This document shows, piece after piece, positions 1 through 9,652 of a stretch of 36,713 nt of DNA (within the stretch, counting starts at the first letter, position 1; every line of letters begins with the position of its first letter). The stretch covers positions 1 to 36,713 of the forward strand of contig JAHBMJ010001039.1 in assembly GCA_018398765.1 (NCBI GenBank), in the 5' to 3' direction. The DNA comes from Chromera velia (Eukaryota > Sar > Chromeraceae). A program made the translations under genes and the position numbers. Below the pieces are notes generated by a model. The model was given only the letters and a program-made list of their open reading frames with translations. It was not told where the DNA came from and did not search any database.

Positions 1-227
1 GGGGGGGTTGTGTGTGAAGAAAAGGAGGGAGAAGAAGAAACATATGTCTGTCTGTCTCTCTGAGGCAGAGAGAGAGAGAGAGACGGAGAGAGCGAGCGAG
101 CCAGCGACTGAATGAGTGAGTGACTGAGTGAGGGAGTGTCTACGTGTATGTGTCTTGATTGTGTGTCTCTTTGGGGGTCTTCATTTGGCCTTACTACTGT
201 CGCTCATCGTCTTTCGCACTTTTCTCA

Positions 228-233
228 AACGTG

Positions 234-288
<55 letters not shown>
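228..288 (+). repeat. (TC)n(TG)n microsatellite serving as a 3' splice tract
   Basis: An uninterrupted TC run followed by a TG run ends directly in GCAG at the exon boundary (290/291), so the microsatellite supplies the polypyrimidine-like tract of this intron. Its length will vary between individuals. Confidence 0.85.
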
Positions 289-290
<2 letters not shown>

Positions 291-645
291 GATTTGCATG
301 GCCCGCATGTACGAGGATGCGTACAACTACCTCCAGCTATTGTGCGGGGAGAGTCACGACTACGCGCGGTCTGCCTGGGTGAGTCGGTGTGCATTCCTGC
401 TGGCTCATCGCAACGCTTTTTTGGTGTTGATAAACAGCAGTGAAAACAGTACTTTTTCTGCAGTGTCTGAAAAGCAGTCGGGCGAATGTCTCTTTTTTTT
501 GTGTCTTTCAAGGCAACGCATTTGGACGTGCATCGATGTCGATTCCCCTCCCCTCCTTGACTTAATTTGACGTTGTGTTTCCATTGATTTCACGCCTTTC
601 TCTTGCCGAAGGAAGTTCCTTTTTTTTTTGCCCGCATGAGTGACG

Positions 646-682
<37 letters not shown>

Positions 683-1289
683 CCACACACACACACACAC
701 GCATACATGCACGCATACAAACATGCATACACGCATACACACATGCATGCTCACACATGCACACACATACACACACACACACATACATACATACAAACGC
801 ACTCACACACATACGGACGCACACACACACACACACACGCACATACACACACATATGTACGGACGCACAGAGAGAGAGAGAGGTCTTCTGAGTGTCCTGG
901 GAGAGCTGTGAGGGTCGGCTTGTCGTTTCAGCGCTCTTGCCTGACAGAGACCTGCATTCATGTGCTTTCCCCTTCCACCCCAGAGTGTGCGTGCGCCAAG
1001 GACGTGTAAGACTTCCTTCCGCCCCATGAATCCAGTCCATGCACGAGATTTGCGTTGCCGTAAGATTTGAAGAGAGCGGGAAAAGAGTTTCTGTGTGTGC
1101 AAAATGGTCTGCATGCGTGGTCACGATGTGAAAACAGATGGATTCTTGGTTGTCCGTTGATGCACATGGCTGCTTGCCTGCTTGTTTGCTTGATTGATTG
1201 GTTCATTGCAGGAAAAGTTTTGGAATGTGAACGGCACCACGGCGTTCCCCTCCTCCCAACAAACAGGGACGCTCGGAGGGGGGCAATGA
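291..1289 (+). CDS. 3' end of an unidentified gene (two last coding exons)
   Basis: Two exons join in frame: 291-378, after a TG-repeat tract ending in CAG and before GTGAGT, and 1212-1289, after TTCATTGCAG and ending in TGA. The joined C-terminus is about 55 residues; the first exon reads [20 protein letters not shown] followed by DYARSAW, and the last reads [19 protein letters not shown] and ends in a Gly-rich tail. The pattern of paired aromatic and Leu residues followed by [11 protein letters not shown] recalls the end of a TPR-like helix pair, but no family is assigned. The rest of the gene lies upstream of the window. The 833-bp intron between the exons is full of CA repeats, so a further exon inside it cannot be excluded. 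An AATAAA at 1657-1662 could be its poly(A) signal. Confidence 0.5.
645..885. repeat. CA-rich compound microsatellite
   Basis: About 240 bp of (CA)n with CATA and CGCA interruptions, then (GA)n, lies in the last intron of the first gene. Open frames across it on both strands (poly Thr-His, Cys-Val) are products of the repeat and not genes. Confidence 0.9.
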
Positions 1290-1976
1290 CTGATGTTGGC
1301 TGCTGGTGGGTTCATCATGGGTTCATCCTTTGATTGTCACGTTGAGAGAGCAGATGAGACAAGATGGGAGGCAGTTGGGTGCGGACAGAGGAAGAATTAA
1401 GAGCTACGGTGAGGATTCAGCTCGTTTGCAGCGCTCGCAATCATCGAATTGAGAGAGTAAGTTCATCCTCACACTGGGAGGCCTGAATTAAAGAGAATGG
1501 AGGTCAAATGTCGTACAGACCCGCAGGAAACCCAAAAGACCGCTCTAGAGACCGCTAGCTTCATTCAATAATACCTAGATGTTGTCATTTCTTTTAACAT
1601 TTCCTGGAACGTATCGCTCCGTATTCAATTTTAAGAATCAATCCATTCAATCTTTCAATAAAACCAGCAATCAAGACGTCTTCTCTCGGTCAGATTGAAG
1701 TGCTATGGGTTAGGCTGTGGGCCGTCACCCGGCCATGAGTAAAGCGGTAAATTACAGTATATCGGGACTGTGACCTGCTACATGTTGGTACATCTTACTA
1801 TAGGCTCCTAGCTATATTCTAAAGAAAAAACAGGTCTGCCCTGACTCTGACAGAATTTCTGACTCCGAAAATTTACATTTTTTTGTGTTTTGAAATAATA
1901 CTTTAGAGAGATTTCACATCATCTGAATGTATTTTTCTCGATTCTCTTATTGTTAACTCTTTATGTTTTCAAATAA
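1290..1976. other. intergenic, no gene seen
   Basis: This is the 3' flank of the first gene. It becomes AT-rich from about 1550. Apart from the candidate poly(A) signal at 1657-1662 I see no coding signal or repeat. Confidence 0.5.
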
Positions 1977-2122
1977 GAACGCTCTCAGTGCAAAGAGTGC
2001 AGGGGTGCGTCTATTTACGAGCATGGGAGAGTGCGCTCTCGGTGTAAAGAGTGTGGGGGTGCATCCATTTGCAAGCGAGGGAAAGTACGCTCTTCGTCCA
2101 AAGAATGTAAGGGCACCCCACG
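1977..2122 (+). pseudogene. relic of an 18-residue Cys/EHGR repeat protein
   Basis: Three units with an exact 54-bp period begin at 1980, 2034 and 2088 (the last is partial). In the frame starting with CGC at 1980 they read RSQCKECRGASIYEHGRV, RSRCKECGGASICKRGKV and RSSSKECKG. The consensus RSxCKECGGASICEHGRV is a Cys-rich tandem repeat that I know from many predicted proteins of stramenopile, haptophyte and dinoflagellate algae. Here TAA (1974-1976) stands just upstream, there is no ATG, the third unit has lost Cys residues, and a stop follows at about 2161, so it is read as a decayed fragment. The overlapping frame that does have an ATG (1963) is a shadow of the same repeat. Confidence 0.7.
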
Positions 2123-3527
2123 TTTACGTAGAATACACAGCGCATGGTGACAGCGGCATCTAGAGCGGCATAGTACACGTCTCTAAGGCAGGTTCCCAAG
2201 CCGAGCTCAAACCGACTGCATGAGGTCTTCTAAAAAAATTTTGACCGGTCCAAAATCTAAAGTTATATACTTTAAATTGGTTAATCTTAGACAATGCTAG
2301 AGGCAATGATCTATAGATGAAATACATCAAGATAAAGCTTAGGAACGTATTTTTGACGTTTTACTATATACCATGCACCTTCTAGAAACCTCTAATACTT
2401 TATAGATCGGCTGGTCCAAAAGTAGACTTTAAGTGGTTTAAAATGGGATTTTGACTCGGCAGAATTAATGTCTGTCATGTGAATAATCGTCTGAATCCAA
2501 ACCTAGGCCATCCACTATCCCAAATTTTGTCCAATTCATTAGGGTATATACATCTTTAAAATGATAGTCAGCCTTTAAATTAATTTAATTTGATTAAATG
2601 CGATATTAGGGTACTACTAGCTATAATGCTAGCTATAATGTGATATATATTCTTTAATCTACCTTACGTGTTGTGACTTGCCGAACGCTAAACGCCTATT
2701 ATGGGCCGATAGCGATGGCGTATGATGATGATGATGATGATAATTACGTTTGTCATATAACTAGAATTCATAAAAAAACAATAAGCAATTAACTTTGAAC
2801 TAGACTTTTGAAAGCCTTCCTGTAAAAAAAAATGTTAGGAAAAAGTCGATATCTAGATTGACTCTACACTCAGGCTGGATGGGGTGGAAACTAGAGTGGA
2901 AAGCAGGAATATGATCCAGGGCTAGATGATAGCCTAGATCCATGGTGTGATAAAGTACAGAACTTGAAATATAAGCCAAGATTGATGGATGGCCCAACCG
3001 GGGGGAAAAGAAGTGGAATCTGCAGATCATATACACTGACATACGTAAAGTTTGCTAAATTATCATCAATTATAGCTTTTTTTAATTACATGGTTTGCCG
3101 TGCATACAGTGCACGTAGAAAGGTGTATTTAGAGCTTAATATATGCATAACGCTAGGCATAACGTTACAGTCAAAACAGTCAAGACTCAATCTTTACTCC
3201 ATCTATTCGAACCCCAGTTTGAAGAAAGATTCTAGGCTAAATTCGAAGAACAGCTGTAGGAACAGTTCTAACGTATAGTAGATAATCACACATAACATAT
3301 AGCCTGAACAAACATTACAATGATCTAGCATTACATAACAAATAGTTAGTTAGCGAAAGCTTATATTCAAAAGGTATCAAGAGCTTACTGGCTTTGACTA
3401 TCTGAATTTAATTAAAGTAACTTGAATTCACATATCTATATATATATGTACAATTTATATAATACAAAATAAAATTACTCTAGAAAATTACTTGCAATTT
3501 TACGTCATTTCTACTTCTTCAGTGTTA
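2123..3527. other. AT-rich intergenic DNA, no gene seen
   Basis: There are no credible exons. A short (GAT)n tract at about 2725-2741 resembles the one near 30,246. The sequence is AT-rich like the transposon-filled right half of the window and is probably old mobile-element remains; nothing in it identifies a family. Confidence 0.45.
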
Positions 3528-3779
3528 GACGTCGGCTAAAGAAAAAAAAAAAAGATCCCCCAAAACCCTTTGCTTTTTTTTTTTTTTTTTTTTTTTTTTT
3601 TTCAGTCAAACAACTGCATGTTGTTCAAGTGTTGCATAGGTGTTGTTCATGTGTTGCATAACTGTTGTTCAAAGTTAAGTGTTGTTTAGAGTAGAAAAGT
3701 AAAAAACAAAGAAAAAAAAAAAAAAGATCTCCTCTGATCGCTTACTTTTTTTCTTTTTTTTTTTTCTTTAGCCGACGCC
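3528..3779. mobile_element. 252-bp MITE-like element with TIRs and TA target duplication
   Basis: The ends are inverted copies: GRCGTCGGCTAAAG followed by a long A-run at 3528 onward, and its complement ending at 3779. Both ends are bordered by TA (3526-3527 and 3780-3781), the target duplication expected of Tc1/mariner-type elements. The interior has no ORF. It consists of A/T homopolymer runs, two GATC-containing segments and a 22-bp tandem module (3620-3684). Non-autonomous status follows from its size; the superfamily call rests only on the TA duplication. Confidence 0.65.
3620..3684. repeat. 22-bp tandem module inside the MITE
   Basis: Three units start at 3620, 3642 and 3664, each beginning GTTGTTCAWGTGTTGC; the third is shorter and diverged. 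A related array of the same period lies on the opposite strand at 32786-32847 inside a different palindromic element. Confidence 0.75.
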
Positions 3780-3918
3780 TAGTTTTAGTGTTCGACATAA
3801 ATGTATCAAATCCATTTAATATAATTAAGCCATTGAAGTCTTTACAAATCGTCCGCCTTGCCACTTTGTTTGAATTGTAAATATGTTTTAGTCCAGTCAC
3901 GATGCCTGGCCTTTCAGA

Positions 3919-6900
3919 TCATAACACGCCCTCTGCACCTACACACCGTTTGCTAAGGTCGCCCTCCCCGGCAGATGTTATCGCGTCCTTCGAAAGAGCT
4001 TCTTCCCCAAAAGGAAGCAGCGTCTGCACACCATCGGCATCTACATCAGGAGATTTTCCTCCTGCAGATCGGCGGCGATCTGTTTTCTTTTGAGGTGACC
4101 CTCCCCGACTTCCCCGTGACCCCTCGGTATCTGTCTCCCCGAACCACTCGGATGAGAGACCGAGGCCTCGAGTGCCTTCTGCTGTAGTCTCAAGTTGGTC
4201 AGCGTCCCCTCCTTCTGCTTCCTCGTCTTCTGGTCCATTCAGTTTCTCCAGAAGTGTCGTACGGCCTGCTGGGGGGTGGACGTGGTGGTCCTCTGTGTCT
4301 CTTTCTTTCTCATCTTCCACTGAGGAAATTGAGCAGGGGGAGCCTGAGGAGGTCAGGGTGCGGAGAAGGTCAGCGTGTTTGTCCTTCAAATGAGTCAAAA
4401 GGAGACGGTCAGTGGTGAAAATTTCAGAACAGTCGGGAGACGGGCACACAAATCTGGGGGGAGGGAGGGTGTCGTGGAGTCTCAAAAGGAGACTGTTGAG
4501 CTCTGATAGGCTCTCTGCATCGTCTGCTGTCTGTTTTTGTTTTTGCCTTTCCTGTCCCCCCTCCGCAATCATCTCTGCCACCTTCAGCAGGGCGCCGTGA
4601 AGAGAGGCGAGGTCCCCAGGCAGCCAGACGAGGGAAGTGTCGATGGCGAGGTTGGTGATCACCTGATCGAGTGCAGATGAAAGAAAAGGAGAGGAGAGGA
4701 AATTCTGACTGAATGTACTCCTTTGCGTGAACCCACCAGACATTCAGCACATAGTGTAAACGACATCCCCCCGACTTGTGCAATATTCAGGAACGGAAGG
4801 AGCAGGAGGGAGCCTGAGTGAATGATCATGCCTCTGAGATTTGTTACAGCACTGAACAGAGGAGACTAAAGAGGGTCCTCGGGAGACGTTAAGAGAGGAG
4901 AGGGGACAAAGAAGAAAGGGAAAGAGAACAAAAGAAGAATCGGGAAAGAAAGACAACATCATGTGGAGAAAGCAGGTAAACGAGAGCGCAGAGGCGAGTG
5001 ATGTAAAGCAGAAGAAAGGGACGCTGGCTTTGTCAACCACAACAAAAAAAGGCGGACGTTCAATCATGTTGATGCCAAGATGCTAAGAAAAACAGGCGGC
5101 CTGCCTACCTTAGCAACGAGGCCAACAAGGGACCAATCGTTCCCCCTTCCTGCGTCAATCAAAAGTTCCGACAGTCTCTCCGCAACCCCTCCTGAGCAGG
5201 CGTCAGAGAGGAGAGAAGGAGCGCAGTCCCGGTCAGCAGAGAGGTTCACCAGAGCTCCTGCAGAGATAGAGGAAAACGAGTCAGGCAGCCAGACAGGAAC
5301 GAAAAGAGGAAGGAAGGAAGAAAGAAAGGAAAGCACCCCTGACACAAGAGAAAGGCGCTGAATAAGTTCGGGTTGGCGAACCGTTGTGTGTCGCACAAGA
5401 TCAACATAAATTTGACCCAGGATTTAAGGGACAGCGAAAGCATGGCAAAGCAGCCAGCGACTCTTGTCTGTGTGTTTCACCCCTGATCGCTGACGGAGTT
5501 CCGGCTTTCGGATAGAATTTCTTTGAATTCGGGCAGTCTCGTTAAAGTTTTTGCGGTCTGACGTACCAGTAGCGTAGTATACCAAGTCCCTGTATGAGTG
5601 ATCCAGCAAAGCGACTACCAGGGCGTCAGTCCCTGTGTCTCTCATCTGCAGCCTCACGTCCTGCAAAACGAAGAGACAGACAGACAGGAAGATTTGAGAA
5701 ACCTTTCTGGGTGTGATTGAAGGATTGCGCATACACAGAGAGGCTCTAGAAGACTGTGTTAGCGCCGGAGGGAATTCATCAGAGGCCCCACAGATCGATC
5801 GATCGAATTGCCCCGGCCCCTTTCTCACAATTCTCTACCTAATTGTGTGAATCCCCCCGTCCTTTCCCAGTCCTCCCCCCCCCCCCATCTAAGCAGACCG
5901 ACTCTGTGTCTCGACAGATTCCCCATCGCCCTCACGGTCTCCATCAGACATTCAGGGTTCGAGGGGTCAGTCAGTAGAAGGTGGAGGAGCTTGCAGAGCT
6001 GCACACAGGCAGGCAGATAGGCAGGGGGAGAGATCGAGGGCGTGTTACACGAGTCCCATCGGACACGACTCGCGTACCTATTTTCGATTTTCATTTCCAA
6101 ACAGGAGACACACGAAGACAGGGGAGAAAAAAAGAAGACGTGCAACCCGGTCCAGACCCAGACAGACCATCGAAGAAAAAGAGAATCAAGACTGTCTGAG
6201 CAAGTGAGCTTAATTACCGTTTTCTTGGTCTGCTGCACCAGCAGGAGGTTGCTGGGGGAGTCGAAATAGAGGAGATTCGTCACCGCAGCAACGGTGTTCA
6301 GGACCAACTCCTGCAATCACATGGCATTTACTCAATTTCTCAAGTTCTTTCTCAGGAGATCGATGAGGGAAGCGAAACCTTTAATCCAGATGAGGGTCAC
6401 ACAAGAGAAGGCTCTAAAGGAAAACATGTATGACTTTCAATGTAAAAAGCTGTTGGATGCGTGTCCATAGACTACCAAGGGAATCCCACATGCAGATTCA
6501 CGCCTGTGTGGGTGTCCCTTCACCGAAGCATCGACTGATGATAAGTCCGCGTGCATCCTCACTCACACACTGCCTCCCTCAGCTCCCCTTCACTGGACAC
6601 TTTTCTCTTTCTCTACCTCTCTGCTGACCTCACTCGAAGAGATTCGTTTTGCTCCCAGGAGATCCAGAAGAGGAAGCACCTGACGGATGCATGGGCGGAC
6701 GGAGAGATTTCACCAAAGAGTGAAGACACGATTATGAAAAGAATCAAAGGAATACGCAACAGAAAAACAAAAATGGCTGTTGGAAGAGGGAGCCTCCTTC
6801 TAGGAGGAGGAGGCATCGATTTGTTCCGGAGAATCAAAGGACAACGAGGACACCTCGACGAGGGAAAACGGGCCAAGAGGTGTTCTTTGAAAAACACAAA

Positions 6901-8384
6901 GTGACAACAAACAACCAGACATGAAAAAACCCGAAGCATGACAGAACCTGAATGACATCCTGTCCAGCCCCCCACCCAGACGACCCTCTACTTACCATTG
7001 TGCTGGTTGCTGCAGTCATCGTCCCGACTGTCGTGTTGATTGCAGCATTGGCCAGAAGCCGGACGCTCTTGATAAGGACCTCCTCTGTTTCACTGCAAGA
7101 AGGAAGGAGGAAGTCCGGCGGGCACACAGTCATGCAGGCTCACAGACAATGAAACCACCGATCCAGAAAAGCAGTCTCAAGGCAATCAAGTACCCTCGTG
7201 CCAAAATAGATCAAGAAAAACAAGGGAAGAGAGGCAACAGGGGCGCAGGAAAGAAGTTCGGGAGGCAATAGAAGGCACTCCTATCCACGAAAATGTCAAC
7301 AATGGTCACACGAGAAAAGACGGATTGGCAAACGGACAGCTGAATGAGGGGGTGGAGGAAACAATAGATGAACAAGCCGATGGCTAGCTCGGCAGTCACG
7401 ACATGCAGATCGAAGAATCAGATGTATGCGGGGAGACACCACATGCGCTGTTGCCCCACGCAAGACAAACCCACCTGGACGAATCCGATTTCGTTTTCTC
7501 GTTTGTTTCTCCTTTTGCAACAGCAGCCTGTGCATGTGCGATCGCCAGAGTTCTGTCTCTCTGGAGATACTCCTCCAAGATCCTCGGCAGGAGAGCCGCG
7601 CCTGGAGAGGAGACATAGAAGCAAACAATTAAGTAAGGGAGCGAGCGCCGACAGAGAAGAAGAACGACGGTCACAAAAGAGTGGCCAGGAGGACAGAAAA
7701 GATGAACGTCTGATGCACCATTGACAGAAAAAAAACGACGAAAAAGTTTCTTACAGGAATGACTTATTTTAGTTCCGTCAGATCTCCAAGCAGATTGCAT
7801 TTGAGGGAATTCAAATCATTTGAAGAAACAGAGTTCGGAGGCTGCTCTCTATCCCCTTCCTTTGTGCTTGTACAATCACCCTCGGGAGAGTCTTTCCGGT
7901 ACCCGCACATTCTTTCAGACTCTCTTTGCATGCATTCGGGCTAGTTCCTTCTTAGTCTTCCTCCTGACCTTCGCACTCAAAGAAGAAGAACACTCGTGCT
8001 TTGTCAAACTTCGCACACAGATTCCCCAGGAGAAAGGTTAGACGGACGACGACTGCCGGCTTTTTCACGTTCACGTCCAAAGTGCTGCAGGTGGATGAGA
8101 AATTTCGACCAAGAGTGAAACATGTCAATACAGCAAGGGAGAAAGGCAGGAACGAAGCAGTGAAGGAAGAAAAAGATACTGACAAAAAGAGCAATAGGTG
8201 CAGACAAAAAAGACTTCGTGTTCATTCAAGGGAGTGATAGAACGAAGGAGGGCAGAAAAGGAAGCAAGAAAGAACGAATGAGCGAACAATGCAAGTAGGA
8301 GAAAGAGAGAGTGAAAGAGAGAGCGAAAAAGAGACAGAGACAGAGACACACAGAGAGAGACACACACACATAGAGAGAGAGAGC

Positions 8385-8427
<43 letters not shown>

Positions 8428-8479
8428 GGGGAGAGAGAGAGAGAGAGAGAGAGCGAAAAACGGGGGAGAGAGAGAGAGC

Positions 8480-8515
<36 letters not shown>

Positions 8516-9610
8516 AAAGAAGGAGGGCGGGAGGAGAGACAGAGACACGGACACAGAGACAGACAGACAAACTGACAGACAGACTGACTGACTTGCAGAT
8601 CTGCAGGAGGGTCGGGGGACTCTCTGCCATCGCAATAAGGCACTCATCACTGAGAGACAGCTTTGCAAGCAATCTGCAAGCATGGTAAAAGAGCAAACAC
8701 AAGAAAGTGAGGAGGCAGGCAGTAAAAAAAACCCTCAGTTCTTGTTAGAAGACCCCAAACAACCAACTAAGAAACAAACAAAGGTTCGGACGGACCTGGA
8801 GATATTCAGGGTGAGTTCGTCTGCTTTGGGGAAAACTCTGAGAAGCCTCGCGAGTGCCGGGATGGCCTCTGCCCGTACGACCTGACTGTGGACTCTGGAG
8901 GAGACGGCAAGATTTCTCAGAGCAGCTACGACTTGGATGAGGACCTGAGCCTCTGCTGAGCTGCAAAAAGAAGAATTACACGTCGATGCAGAGAATCAAG
9001 GGAAGGGAAACGAGAGGGTTTGTTGAAACTCTGTTGTGCATATGTTTTCTTTCTTTCTTTCTTTCTTTCTTTTCTTTTCTTTCTTTCTTTCTTTCTTTCT
9101 TTCTTTCCTTCCTTCTTTCCTTCTTTCCTTCTTTCTTTCTTTCTTTCCTTCTTTCTTTTTCTTCTCTATTACATGTAGCGATTGTCAGAGGAGGAGACGA
9201 CGAGAACAATAAAAGGGCAGCTGTAAGAAGGGCCTGGGCACCTTTGAGCAAGCTCGCACTTTCCGAAGACACACGCTAAGGCAAGCTAAGAGGAACCAAC
9301 TCGAAAAGGAACACACAATATCAAGAAAAGTGCCATGCAAAACAAGAAACAAACTGACACACCTTCCGACAAGGCCGTCGGACCCCAGAAGTTCCGACAG
9401 GATTCCGATGGCTGCATGCACGCAGGCAGGCACAGACAGAGAGAGGGGCGGGGGAAGGTGGAGATAGAAAAAAGGAGCGGGGAGACTGATCAGAAGACAG
9501 AAAAAAGAACCGATCCTTTGGGACATGGAGAGAGGAAGAAAGCAAGGACAATGTCGTGTGAAATGGATACACAGAGTCCAGAGATTGGAATGCGACGCAA
9601 TGGGTCCAGT

Positions 9611-9652
<42 letters not shown>

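Noticed and set aside
128-1124. Long open frames rich in Cys/Val/Thr/His on both strands
   Set aside because: They are translations of CA/TG microsatellites; only the splice-bounded parts 291-378 and 1212-1289 behave like exons.
8125-8702. Ser/Leu/Phe-rich frames of 150-170 residues on the minus strand
   Set aside because: Products of the GA/GAAA repeat in an ARMC2 intron; only 8593-8673 is coding, and it fits the armadillo reading.
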